This document shows, piece by piece, positions 46,859 through 55,688 of a DNA stretch of 64,000 nt. This DNA is from Aliiroseovarius sediminis (GTDB taxonomy: Bacteria > Pseudomonadota > Alphaproteobacteria > Rhodobacterales > Rhodobacteraceae). Below the pieces are notes generated by a model. That model was given only the letters and a program-made list of their open reading frames with translations, was not told the origin of the DNA and did no database searches. The stretch is from positions 372,001 through 436,000 of the forward strand of contig NZ_JALBYP010000035.1 of NCBI RefSeq assembly GCF_022678485.1. The letters are read 5' to 3'. Position 1 is the first letter of the stretch. Each line of letters opens with the position of its first letter. The translations under genes were made by a program, and so were the position numbers.

Positions 46859-46929
46859 GGGGGCGTTGCCCCCGCGCGAAAGCCTGCCGGCTTTCACCCT
46901 CCCCCAGGATATTTTAAGCCAGAAGAAAC
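46859..46929 (+). repeat. composite intergenic repeat, copy 2 (hairpins plus conserved tail)
   Basis: After the hemE stop come a GGGGGC-GTT-GCCCCC hairpin (46859-46873), a GAAAGCC-TGCC-GGCTTTC hairpin (46878-46895) and the tail CCCCCAGGATATTTTAAGCC then AGAAGAAAC (46901-46929). The tail matches that of copy 1 after rsgA at most positions. The element may act as a terminator or RNA-stability signal. Confidence 0.7.
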
Positions 46930-46992
46930 GCGCGGGCTTGTCAAGTTGGGCAGGCCCGTGTCTTGTTCGCGGGTTGTCAAAAGGAAGCTGGA

Positions 46993-48180
46993 ATGCGGCT
47001 AGGTATTGCCACCCTGATCATCGCTTACGTGCTTAGCCAATTCTATCGCGCATTTCTGGCGGTGATGACGCCTGCGTTGAAGGCCGATCTGGGGGCGACG
47101 CCAGAGGATCTGGCGCAGGCATCTGGCGCTTGGTTCCTGTTTTTTGCACTGATGCAGATCCCGGTTGGCTGGGGATTAGACAATATTGGGCCGCGCAAGG
47201 TAACGGCCGCGCTTTTGGCCCTTGGCGGGGGCGGAGGAGCAGCGGTTTTCGCGATGGCCTCGACCCCGGACCACATTCTTTATGCAATGATGTTGATCGG
47301 GATCGGGTGCTCTCCGGTTCTGATGGCAAGCTATTATATTTTTGCGCGGATCTATCCGCCCGCAGTGTTTGCCACTTTGGCGGGGATGGTCATCGGCATT
47401 GGATCGCTGGGTAATATCGCGGGGGCTTTGCCGATGGCGCTGGCGGTTGAGCAATTTGGCTGGCGTGCCTGTCTTTGGGCGATGGCAGTTGTGACGGTAT
47501 TGGTGGCAGCGTCGATCATGTTGGCGGTGGACAATCCGCCGAAGCTGGTCGCCGAGGACGGCGCGCCGAAAGGGTCGGTTCTGGACCTTTTGAAAATGCC
47601 CGCGCTTTGGGCGATTTTTCCGATCATGCTGGTGAATTACACTGCTGCGGCGGGCTTGCGCGGCAGTTGGGCGGGGCCCTATTTGCGTGACGTTTACGGG
47701 TTGGACACCGCCGGAATTGGCTGGGCCACGATGGCGATTGCGGTGGCGATGGTCATTGGTAGCTTTGCTTATGGACCGCTGGATCGCGTGTTTCGGACGC
47801 GCAAATGGGTCATCTTTCCCGGCAACATGATCGCTGTGGCCTTGGTTTTTCTGCTGTGGGCCGCACCGAATGCGGGCGTTTGGCAGGCGGCGTCAATCAT
47901 GGCGGCGATCGGTCTGTTTGGGGCGAGTTACCCCTTGATAATTGCCCATGCCCGCAGCTTTGTGCCGCCGCATCTGATCGGGCGAGGCGTCACGTTGATG
48001 AATATGTTCGGGATCGGTGGGGTTGGGATATCTCAATATGCCTCGGCTGGAGTGTTCCGAATGGCCCAAGGCCCCGACGTGGCGGTCACGGCCCCTTATC
48101 AGGCCGTGTTTCTGTTTTTCGCCGTACCCGCTCTGATCTGCTGTCTGCTATATCTTCTGAGCGAAGATCGCTTGGGCTAG
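46993..48180 (+). CDS. MFS transporter
   Basis: A 395-residue major-facilitator protein with about twelve hydrophobic segments. The loop after helix 2 reads GWGLDNIGPRKV, the MFS signature (G-x-x-x-D-x-x-G-x-R-x). The start at 46993 gives MRLGIATLIIAYVLSQFYRAF. The substrate is unknown; the sequence is of the general nitrate/organic anion type. Its stop codon shares CTAG with the stop of the convergent helicase gene. Confidence 0.88.
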   Translation: MRLGIATLIIAYVLSQFYRAFLAVMTPALKADLGATPEDLAQASGAWFLFFALMQIPVGWGLDNIGPRKVTAALLALGGGGGAAVFAMASTPDHILYAMMLIGIGCSPVLMASYYIFARIYPPAVFATLAGMVIGIGSLGNIAGALPMALAVEQFGWRACLWAMAVVTVLVAASIMLAVDNPPKLVAEDGAPKGSVLDLLKMPALWAIFPIMLVNYTAAAGLRGSWAGPYLRDVYGLDTAGIGWATMAIAVAMVIGSFAYGPLDRVFRTRKWVIFPGNMIAVALVFLLWAAPNAGVWQAASIMAAIGLFGASYPLIIAHARSFVPPHLIGRGVTLMNMFGIGGVGISQYASAGVFRMAQGPDVAVTAPYQAVFLFFAVPALICCLLYLLSEDRLG

Positions 48181-49472
48181 GCGCTTTTGCGACGGCGGCG
48201 TCGCCGCTTGGCCGGGGCTGCATCGGCGCGCGGTTTCGGCGCAGCAGCGCCGCCCGAGCGCGGTTTGCGACCTCCGCCCCCAGCGCCACCACGACGACCG
48301 CCGCCGCCACCCTGATTGCGAGTCGGGCGCTTTTCTTCGACCGGACGGGTGCCGCCAAGGATCGGGATGTTGATCTTCATGACCTTTTCGATGTCGCGCA
48401 GCAGGCCAAGTTCGACGCCAGAAACGAAGGAAATCGCATCGCCATCAGCACCAGCGCGGGCGGTGCGGCCGATACGATGGACGTAATTGTCGGCAACTTC
48501 TGGCAGGTCGAAATTGTAAACATGGCTGACGCCCGGAATGTCGATACCGCGGGCGGCCACGTCTGTTGCGACCAGCACGCGGGCCTCGCCCGACCGGAAC
48601 GCCGCAAGCGCACGGTCGCGCTGCCCTTGGCTTTTGTTGCCGTGAATCGAGACAGCTTTGAAGCCTTCCGCGACCAGTTGCTTCATCAGCTTTTCAGCGC
48701 CGTGTTTGGTGCGTGAAAACACCAGCGACAGCGCGTCTTTATCATGGCCCAGCAGGTCAATCAGCAGTGCGATTTTTTCGTTGCGACCGGGCGCGTAGTA
48801 AAGCCCCTGCGTCACCTTGTCAGCAGCCTTGCCCGGAGGTGACACCTGAACCTTGGCCGGATTGGTCAGATAGGCGCGCGACAGCTCTTCCATCTGCTTC
48901 GGCATGGTGGCCGAGAACAGCATGGTTTGGCGCGGTGTGCCCAGTTCGGGCGCGATCCGGCGCAGCGCATGGATGAACCCCATGTCGAGCATCTGATCGG
49001 CTTCGTCCAGCACAAGGAAGGTCGCGGTATCCAGGCGGATGGCCTTGCGGTCCAACAGGTCGATCAAACGGCCGGGCGTGGCGACAAGAATGTCGATGCC
49101 GGGCGCCAACATGCTGATCTGCTTGTTGATCGACATGCCACCCACGACAGTGCGGACTTTCAAATGCGTGCCCTGCACATAGTCGCGCAGATTCACTGCG
49201 ATCTGGTTCACCAATTCGCGTGTGGGGGCAAGGATCAAAGCCTTGACCGACTTGGGCTGACGCTTGTCGTGGTTGCGCAAAAGCTGGTGGATCAAGGGCA
49301 GGCCAAAGGCCGCCGTTTTGCCAGTTCCGGTCTGGGCCAGGCCCATCACGTCACGGCCTTCAAGGACCAGCGGGATGGCTTTGATCTGGATGGGTGTCGG
49401 CGTTTCATAGCCGGCTTCGGTCACGGTTGTGACCAGCTTCGGGTCAAGCCCGAGCTCTGCAAATTTTGTCAT
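48177..49472 (-). CDS. DEAD-box RNA helicase (RhlE-like)
   Basis: An ATP-dependent RNA helicase of 431 residues. All main motifs are present: Q motif (TPTPIQIKAIPL), I (AQTGTGKTAAF), Ia (PTRELVNQ), Ib (TPGRLIDL), II (DEAD), III (SAT), V (TDVAARGIDIPG) and VI (HRIGRTARAG). The tail after about residue 375 is Arg/Gly/Lys-rich (GGGGRRGGAGGGGRKP and later RRRRRRK), probably an RNA-binding disordered arm. The ATG at 49472 gives MTKFAELGLDPKLV. A terminator-like hairpin lies about 265 bp upstream. Confidence 0.94.
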   Translation of the reverse strand: MTKFAELGLDPKLVTTVTEAGYETPTPIQIKAIPLVLEGRDVMGLAQTGTGKTAAFGLPLIHQLLRNHDKRQPKSVKALILAPTRELVNQIAVNLRDYVQGTHLKVRTVVGGMSINKQISMLAPGIDILVATPGRLIDLLDRKAIRLDTATFLVLDEADQMLDMGFIHALRRIAPELGTPRQTMLFSATMPKQMEELSRAYLTNPAKVQVSPPGKAADKVTQGLYYAPGRNEKIALLIDLLGHDKDALSLVFSRTKHGAEKLMKQLVAEGFKAVSIHGNKSQGQRDRALAAFRSGEARVLVATDVAARGIDIPGVSHVYNFDLPEVADNYVHRIGRTARAGADGDAISFVSGVELGLLRDIEKVMKINIPILGGTRPVEEKRPTRNQGGGGGRRGGAGGGGRKPRSGGAAAPKPRADAAPAKRRRRRRKSA

Positions 49473-49859
49473 TATCGTCTTTCTGGCACGCATGATCGCG
49501 CGCCGTATTCACACGGTTACGGGGCGGATGCCCCATCGCTTCGGTTTGCGGCCAATGCTCGCGCCGGGCCGAATGCCCAATGCGCCGAACTGGTCGTCAG
49601 CACCCCGCGTGATTTGGGAACTTTGTCAGGCGCCTGTCGCGCCGTGGGTCTCTGTCTGCCGCAAAATGGGCGGGCTGCTCACGCGTCAGCCGGACAGAGT
49701 TGTGCCCGTATCACAGCATCGCCCGGTTAAGTCAACGACAAAACGCCGCCGGACGGCGCTTGAACCTTTCGCAAGCGCGGCAAGTGCGCTATGGACGCCC
49801 TCGGTTCAGGCGAGTCTTACGCGAAGGCTGGCGAACCGTGAAATATATAGGAGGCCGTG
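49473..49859. other. intergenic region with a terminator-like hairpin
   Basis: About 387 bp between the divergent helicase and asd genes. On the minus strand a CGCCG-TCCGG-CGGCG-type hairpin followed by TTTTGT lies near 49738-49760, upstream of the helicase start. It could be an attenuator in a long helicase leader or end a small RNA. No tRNA or convincing coding frame is seen. Confidence 0.4.
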
Positions 49860-50882
49860 ATGGGCTATAAAATCGCTGTCGTTGGCGCCACGGGCAATGT
49901 GGGTCACGAGATGCTGAACATTCTGGCGGAACGCCAGTTTCCTGTGGACGAGATTGTCGCGCTTGCGTCGCGCCGCTCGCTTGGCACCGAGGTCAGCTTT
50001 GGCGATACAACCCTGACCACCAAGGATTTGGACACGTTCGATTTCACCGGATGGGATATGGCTCTGTTTGCCGTAGGGTCCGATGCGACCAAGCAATACG
50101 CGCCAAAAGCGGCGGCAGCCGGCTGTGTCGTGATCGACAACTCGTCGCTGTATCGGTACGACGCCGACATCCCCCTGATCGTGCCCGAGGTGAACCCGCA
50201 CACGATCCACGATTATGCCAAGAAGAACATTATCGCGAACCCTAACTGCTCGACCGCGCAGATGGTGGTGGCACTAAAGCCCCTGCATGACCGCGCAAAG
50301 ATCAAGCGTGTCGTCGTATCGACCTATCAGTCTGTTTCGGGCTCGGGCAAAGAGGCGATTGACGAGCTGTGGAACCAGACCAAAGGCATGTATGTGCCGG
50401 GGCAGGAAGTGGACCCGTCGGTTTACCCCAAGCAGATCGCCTTCAACGTGATCCCGCATATCGACGTGTTCATGGACAGCGGTGACACGAAAGAAGAATG
50501 GAAGATGGTCGCCGAGACGAAAAAGATCATCGACCCATCTATCAAGGTCACGGCAACTTGCGTGCGCGTGCCTGTGTTCGTTGGTCATTCGGAAAGCCTG
50601 AACATCGAGACCGAGGAGTTTCTGGACGAAGACGAAGCCCGCGACATCCTGCGCGAAGCCCCCGGCCTTCTGGTCGTGGATAAACGCGAAGACGGCGGCT
50701 ATGTCACCCCGGTTGAATGCGTCGGCGATTTCGCCACCTTCATCAGCCGCATCCGTCAAGACGTCACGGTCGAAAACGGCCTGAACCTTTGGTGTGTCTC
50801 GGACAACTTGCGCAAGGGCGCTGCGTTGAACGCCGTGCAAATCGCCGAGCTTCTGGGCCGTGAGGTTCTGAAGAAGGGTTAA
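49860..50882 (+). CDS. asd: aspartate-semialdehyde dehydrogenase
   Basis: Asd reduces aspartyl phosphate to aspartate semialdehyde for lysine, threonine, methionine and diaminopimelate synthesis. The 340-residue product opens with IAVVGATGNVGHEMLNIL (NADP loop). The catalytic Cys130 is in ANPNCSTAQMVV. The AGGAGG site 5 bp upstream supports the ATG at 49860. A terminator follows. Confidence 0.96.
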   Translation: MGYKIAVVGATGNVGHEMLNILAERQFPVDEIVALASRRSLGTEVSFGDTTLTTKDLDTFDFTGWDMALFAVGSDATKQYAPKAAAAGCVVIDNSSLYRYDADIPLIVPEVNPHTIHDYAKKNIIANPNCSTAQMVVALKPLHDRAKIKRVVVSTYQSVSGSGKEAIDELWNQTKGMYVPGQEVDPSVYPKQIAFNVIPHIDVFMDSGDTKEEWKMVAETKKIIDPSIKVTATCVRVPVFVGHSESLNIETEEFLDEDEARDILREAPGLLVVDKREDGGYVTPVECVGDFATFISRIRQDVTVENGLNLWCVSDNLRKGAALNAVQIAELLGREVLKKG

Positions 50883-50903
50883 TTCTTCTGACAATTCAAT
50901 AGG

Positions 50904-50932
50904 AAAAGCCCCGCCACGAGTGGGGCTTTTTC
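50904..50932 (+). terminator. rho-independent terminator after asd
   Basis: A 9-bp stem AAAAGCCCC with GGGGCTTTT and a 9-nt loop, followed by TCG; the T-run is part of the stem. It can work in both directions. Confidence 0.92.
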
Positions 50933-51025
50933 GTTTGGGCCATTGGCAAGACGAAAGGGGTTTGCAACACTCTGCACAACAGCACCATTGCGCTGTTTGT
51001 TTGAACTTCAGAAAAGGCGTGTTTC

Positions 51026-52651
51026 ATGCGTTTCACTTTGCCCCTTTTGTTGCTAACGACTGCCCCCGCCTTTGCGGACGCGTTTCAGACCACCGCCAGC
51101 CCTGTGGCTGCGACGCTGTATCCCAACTTTGCGCAGGTCACCCATCACATCACGCAAACGCTTCCCGCCGGGACACACAGCCTTGTTGTGCCCTTCGCTT
51201 TTGATGGCGCCAGCGCGGCACCACAGGTGCGAAGCTTGTCAGGCGGGGTCACAATCACGCAGATCAAAAGGCAGGAAGGGCAGTTGCGCGACAGCGCAGC
51301 CTTTCAAACTGCCGAACAGAAAGCCGCCGTGAAAGCGGTCGAAGACACCCAGAAAGCGCTTGAGGCCCATGACCGTCAGACCAATATGCTGGGCGGTCGG
51401 GTCCGAGCACTTGAGGCTCAGCTGGAATTTCTGGGGTCGCTATCTGCGGGCGCGGTTGAAGGCGACCCCGATGACCTTCTGAACGTGGCCACAATGGTTT
51501 TGGGGGAAAGCGAAAAGGCCCATGCAGAAATTGCCAAACAAAGCGCATTGATCGCGGACGCACTTGTCGCGCGGGAAGATCTGGCAACATCGCTTGAAAC
51601 GGCGCAAGCCAAACTGGCACGGCTGCTGCCCCCGGAAAAAGGGGATGACCTTTGGGCGGTGCAGGTTGACGTCGCAAGCCCCACCGACGCGGTATTGGAA
51701 CTGACCGGCTATGACGCCGGGGTCTTTTGGCAACCTGCCTATGATGTTCATTTGAACGCGGACACACCTGATCAAATTCAGGTCACGCGCAAAGCCACCA
51801 TCGCGTCATCTGCTGACACAAGCTGGTCCGGAATTGATCTGACAATCTCGACCAACCAACCGACCGGTCAAATCGGCCCGCGCCCTGTGTATGGTCATAA
51901 GGCGACAGTCTTCGAAGATGCGCCCATTGTGATGAAACGCACGGCCTCACCCAGCTTTTCGGACGCTTTGGTCGAAGAAGAGGTGATCGTGGTCGAAGAA
52001 GCCGCCGGTGGGTTTGCCCCGGTCGATCACGGATTTGCTGTGACATATACATATGGCACGCCGGTCGACCTTGGCCCGGATGACACTTTGGTTCTGGATC
52101 TGGGCACGCTGGCGCTGTCATCAACATCCCAAATCCACGCGTCGCCGCGATATGACAACACCGCCTATCTTGTGGCCAACATCACCAACAACAGCGGCGA
52201 ACCGATCTTGCCCGGCAAGGCCAGGCTGTATCGTGATGGCGTGCTTGTTGGCGAAGAATTCATGCCCGGACTTGTCGCATCAGATACCATTGAATTGCCC
52301 ATGGGCCCGGTTGAACACATCCGCCTGACCTATGTCGAAAAGGACAACCAGGTGGGCGAACGGGGCTTTATCAAGTCCGCGACTTCACGCACGCACAAAG
52401 CTTTGATCCGGGTTGAAAACCTAAGTGACACCGCCGAAGATTTGCGTGTGTTCTATCCGACAACATACTCGGAACAGGAAGAGTTGACGGTCACGGTCAA
52501 CACATCGCCTGCGCCAACAACAACCGACTTCGAAGATCGCAAAGGCGTTGCAACTTGGGACATGAAACTTGGGGGTGGCGACACGTCCGAGATTTCTGTC
52601 GAAACCACCTTGCGCTGGCCTGAAGGTAAAACGCTTTCCTGGCAGCCCTAA
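51026..52651 (+). CDS. DUF4139 / mucoidy-inhibitor-like exported protein
   Basis: A 541-residue protein with a signal peptide (FTLPLLLLTTAPAFA), then a DUF4140-type N-terminal domain (about 20-115). A coiled-coil segment follows (about 85-190, Glu/Gln/Ala rich), and a large beta-rich DUF4139 domain makes up the rest (WQPAYDVHLNADTPD near 233). This is the domain order of the mucoidy-inhibitor MuiA family. Its biochemical role is not established. It stands alone between asd and the convergent phospholipid genes. Confidence 0.85.
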   Translation: MRFTLPLLLLTTAPAFADAFQTTASPVAATLYPNFAQVTHHITQTLPAGTHSLVVPFAFDGASAAPQVRSLSGGVTITQIKRQEGQLRDSAAFQTAEQKAAVKAVEDTQKALEAHDRQTNMLGGRVRALEAQLEFLGSLSAGAVEGDPDDLLNVATMVLGESEKAHAEIAKQSALIADALVAREDLATSLETAQAKLARLLPPEKGDDLWAVQVDVASPTDAVLELTGYDAGVFWQPAYDVHLNADTPDQIQVTRKATIASSADTSWSGIDLTISTNQPTGQIGPRPVYGHKATVFEDAPIVMKRTASPSFSDALVEEEVIVVEEAAGGFAPVDHGFAVTYTYGTPVDLGPDDTLVLDLGTLALSSTSQIHASPRYDNTAYLVANITNNSGEPILPGKARLYRDGVLVGEEFMPGLVASDTIELPMGPVEHIRLTYVEKDNQVGERGFIKSATSRTHKALIRVENLSDTAEDLRVFYPTTYSEQEELTVTVNTSPAPTTTDFEDRKGVATWDMKLGGGDTSEISVETTLRWPEGKTLSWQP

Positions 52652-52661
52652 GACGCTTGCG

Positions 52662-53291
52662 TCACGATTGGTCGCGGGACGAGTTCAGATCCGCGACCAT
52701 TTTTTGTCCGCGACGCAAGGCAGTGAAGGCCGCCCCCAATATGATAACCCACAAGACCAGCGCCAAGGTCGGCTGCCCCATCAGTATTGGGATAAAGATC
52801 CCCAGCACCGCCCCAAGGGTTGTCAACGCCATGCGGTGCTGCTTTGCCATCGGGCCCGAGAAATCAGGCTCCAACCCCTGTGCGGCGCCGGCTTCGCGGG
52901 TATAAGCCGCAAGGACAGCCATCGTGGCGGCTGCCCAGCCCAGCGCGGGCATTGCCGCCCCCAACCCCATCCCCACAAGGATCAGGATATCGGCATAACG
53001 GTCGGGCGCCTCATTCCAGAACGGCCCATCCGGTTCGGCGCGACCACCTTCGACGGCGACCATCCCGTCAAACAGATTGCACAACAGCCGCCCCTGCACG
53101 CCCAGCGCTGCAACGATCAACCAAGGGGCCGACGCACCACCGGACAACCAGAACGCCGCCCCGGCAACCGCCGCAAACAGGATCGAGGCTTGGCTGATCC
53201 GGTTCGGCGTCACCTCGTGTCGGGCAAGCCAAGCGGCGATGCGCTGTGCCCATTTTCGGTCACGGGTTGCAATGGGGCGACGTTGGGCCAT
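52662..53291 (-). CDS. CDP-alcohol phosphatidyltransferase-family protein
   Basis: A membrane enzyme (209 residues, five to six helices) that would join an alcohol to a CDP-linked lipid. The family motif is D-x2-D-G-x2-A-R-x8-G-x3-D-x3-D. Here I read CNLFDGMVAVEGGRA then EAPDRYAD, so the first Asp is Asn and the Arg is Val. This matches what I recall of the YnbA type rather than phosphatidylglycerol synthases. It is the last of three genes, after the CdsA-like and acyltransferase genes. The alcohol is unknown. Confidence 0.85.
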   Translation of the reverse strand: MAQRRPIATRDRKWAQRIAAWLARHEVTPNRISQASILFAAVAGAAFWLSGGASAPWLIVAALGVQGRLLCNLFDGMVAVEGGRAEPDGPFWNEAPDRYADILILVGMGLGAAMPALGWAAATMAVLAAYTREAGAAQGLEPDFSGPMAKQHRMALTTLGAVLGIFIPILMGQPTLALVLWVIILGAAFTALRRGQKMVADLNSSRDQS

Positions 53292-53308
53292 GGGGCATCA
53301 CTTTCAAA

Positions 53309-54250
53309 TCAGGCGACGGACCAGAAATAGCGGATCAGGTGGAAAAAGATCGGGGCGGAGAATACAACGCTGTCCAGCCGGTCGATGAACCCGCCATGAC
53401 CTGCAATCAGATGGCCCCAATCCTTTACGCCCTTGTCGCGTTTGATGGCGGACATCACAAGCCCCCCGAAAAAGCCCATCAGCGTGATGACCAGCGACAG
53501 GCCCGCCGCCTCAAGCGGTGTAAACGGTGTCATCCACCACAGCCCCGCCCCAATGGCCGAGGCGTTGAGGACACCGCCCACAAACCCCTCCCATGTCTTC
53601 GAAGGCGACAGGCGCGGCGCGATCTTGCGACGCCCGATCAGCTTGCCCCACACATATTGCAGCACGTCCGACAGCTGCACGACGACCACAAGGAAGGCGA
53701 CCAGAAGCACGTTCTTGCCTTCATATCCCGGAATCTCCAGCGACAGAAGCGCGGGAACGTGGCTGGCGGCAAAGACGCAGATCATCAGACCCCACTGGGT
53801 TTCCGCCACGCGGGTCAGGTATCCGTCGGTATCGCCGTGAATGGCGATCACGATGGGCAACAGAAGGAAGGCATAGACTGGGATGAAGATCGAAAACATG
53901 CCGTACCAATCCGCCCAGATCAGCGCGTATTGCACGGGAAGTATCACGAAAAAGCTGACCACCAGCGCCCAATGATCGGCGCGGCGCTTGGCGGTCAGGG
54001 TCAGAAACTCGCGCAAGCCCGCAAAGCTGAGCAGCGCAAACAGAATGACAACCCCCGCCTGCCCACCCAGCATCGCCAGCGTCAGCAGGGCCACCATGCC
54101 CCACCACGCGTTGATCCGCGCCACAAGGTTGTCGATCACGTCATTGTCGCGCGCCATGCGGGCCTTCAAGACCTGCGCGATCACGGTCGCGACGACCAAG
54201 ATCGCCAGCACGCCAAGGATCAAAGTTGTGAATTCTGCGGGGGTGTTCAT
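53309..54250 (-). CDS. phosphatidate cytidylyltransferase-like protein (CdsA family)
   Basis: Makes CDP-diacylglycerol from phosphatidate and CTP. The 313-residue product has eight or so membrane helices. The CdsA C-terminal signature appears as LSPSKTWEGFVGG (about 212-224) and later GDLVMSAIKRDKGVKDWG-like residues (LVMSAIKRDKGVKDWGHLI). The N-terminal hydrophobic extension resembles the YnbB subgroup. It starts by overlapping the acyltransferase gene by 4 bp and ends 17 bp before the CDP-alcohol enzyme gene. Confidence 0.9.
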   Translation of the reverse strand: MNTPAEFTTLILGVLAILVVATVIAQVLKARMARDNDVIDNLVARINAWWGMVALLTLAMLGGQAGVVILFALLSFAGLREFLTLTAKRRADHWALVVSFFVILPVQYALIWADWYGMFSIFIPVYAFLLLPIVIAIHGDTDGYLTRVAETQWGLMICVFAASHVPALLSLEIPGYEGKNVLLVAFLVVVVQLSDVLQYVWGKLIGRRKIAPRLSPSKTWEGFVGGVLNASAIGAGLWWMTPFTPLEAAGLSLVITLMGFFGGLVMSAIKRDKGVKDWGHLIAGHGGFIDRLDSVVFSAPIFFHLIRYFWSVA

Positions 54251-54885
54251 CGGGCAACCTCCTCGGCCAAGGTGGCAAGGGCGGCTTCAGCGCGTTTAAG
54301 AAATGCAGCCTTGTCTTCACCGTCAATCACCGCAAGCGGCTCTCCGAATGTGACCGAGCACAAAAGCGGGACAGGGATCACCTTGCCCTTCGGCATGACC
54401 GAGGTCAAATTGTCGATCCATGTCGGCACCAACTCAACATCGGGGCGCGCTTGGGCGACATGGAACAGGCCCGGTTTGAACGGCAATAACAGCTCGTCGG
54501 ACGTATTCCGCGTGCCTTCGGGAAACAGGATCAGGCTGGCGCCGTCATCCAGCGCCGCCACCATCTGCCACACCGGGTCATCGCGGCGTGTTTGCGGGTT
54601 GCGGTCGATCAGAACGGCATTGAACACTTCGCGCCCGATAAATGGTTTCAGCTTGCCGCCCAGCCAGTAATCCGCCGCCGCAACCGGGCGCGTCTGTGTC
54701 CGAAGTGCAGGCGGCAGCACGGTCCAGATCAGAACGAAATCCCCGTTCGATCCATGATTTGCGAAATAGATGCGCTGACGCGGCACAGGGTCGACACCCT
54801 GCCAAACACCACGAACAGCCGTCACCAGACGGGCAAACAGGACAATGGCAGCCCCCACGAGCGTCGGCAAAATGGTCTTAAACAA
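54247..54885 (-). CDS. 1-acyl-glycerol-3-phosphate acyltransferase (PlsC family)
   Basis: Adds an acyl chain to lysophosphatidic acid to form phosphatidate. In the 212-residue protein the catalytic HX4D is NHGSNGDF (about 42-49), and the substrate-binding FPEGTRN follows near 117-123. One N-terminal membrane helix is seen. The start is a TTG at 54885 after an AGGA site. It heads a module with the CdsA-like and CDP-alcohol genes, the order in which a new head-group would be added to a lipid. Confidence 0.9.
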   Translation of the reverse strand: MFKTILPTLVGAAIVLFARLVTAVRGVWQGVDPVPRQRIYFANHGSNGDFVLIWTVLPPALRTQTRPVAAADYWLGGKLKPFIGREVFNAVLIDRNPQTRRDDPVWQMVAALDDGASLILFPEGTRNTSDELLLPFKPGLFHVAQARPDVELVPTWIDNLTSVMPKGKVIPVPLLCSVTFGEPLAVIDGEDKAAFLKRAEAALATLAEEVAR

Positions 54886-54900
54886 TTCGCGTTTCCTGAC

Positions 54901-55548
54901 CTAGACCGGCCGGAAGGAATTGGTCTTGGCATCATAGAACTCCAGGCCACCTTCGCCAATATCGTTCCACAGCCCGTGCAGGGTCAGCTTTTCAGCTTCG
55001 ACCGCATCGCGCACAAAGGGGAAGGTCATCAGGTTGTCCATCGAGACCTTGACCGCCTCTTTTTCCAAGGTGGCGCTGTCAATTTCGGCATCATTGCCGC
55101 CCAAACGCTCGTAACCGGGGCGCAGAATGTCCATCCAACGTCCAATGAACGACGTCTTCTCGGTCAGTTCGGGCGCGCGGCCGTGGCACATGTCGTGGAA
55201 CCCCTGCACGCCGCCACAGGTCGAATGGCCCAACACGATCAGATGCGCCACCTTCAACGCCTTGACCGCGTATTCCACCGCCGCTGACGTCCCGTGAAAA
55301 TCCCCATCCGGCGCGTAAGGCGGGACAAGGTTCGCGATATTGCGGTGCAGGAAAAACTCGCCCTGATCAGCGCCGAAGATAGCGGTCACATGAATGCGGG
55401 AATCACAACACGAGATTACCATAGCGCGCGGATGTTGCCCGCCTTCGGCCAGGCGGCGATACCAGGATTTGTTCTCGGCATATCCCGTGGCCTTCCAGCC
55501 CTGATAGCGTTGCACAAGATAAGTCGGCAGCGGTTGCGCTCGTTCCAT
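54901..55548 (-). CDS. beta-class carbonic anhydrase
   Basis: Interconverts carbon dioxide and bicarbonate with a zinc centre. The 215-residue product has the zinc motif CCDSR (Cys47, Asp49, Arg51) and the second ligand pair in LGHSTCGGVQG. The ATG at 55548 follows GGAGGATTCC. The protein ends near 54901, 15 bp after the TTG of the acyltransferase gene on the same strand, but they are likely separate units. It is divergent from a small unknown gene. Confidence 0.93.
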   Translation of the reverse strand: MERAQPLPTYLVQRYQGWKATGYAENKSWYRRLAEGGQHPRAMVISCCDSRIHVTAIFGADQGEFFLHRNIANLVPPYAPDGDFHGTSAAVEYAVKALKVAHLIVLGHSTCGGVQGFHDMCHGRAPELTEKTSFIGRWMDILRPGYERLGGNDAEIDSATLEKEAVKVSMDNLMTFPFVRDAVEAEKLTLHGLWNDIGEGGLEFYDAKTNSFRPV

Positions 55549-55688
55549 GGAATCCTCCGGTTGCGGTTCCTTGTATGTAGGCTGAAATCCCGCCAAATTC
55601 GAGGAAATTTTGCAGCACCGATATACGATTTCTTGAGATCGCTGCGTCACATTCAAGAACGAGAGGGAATTTAATCGAGGGTGTGCAG

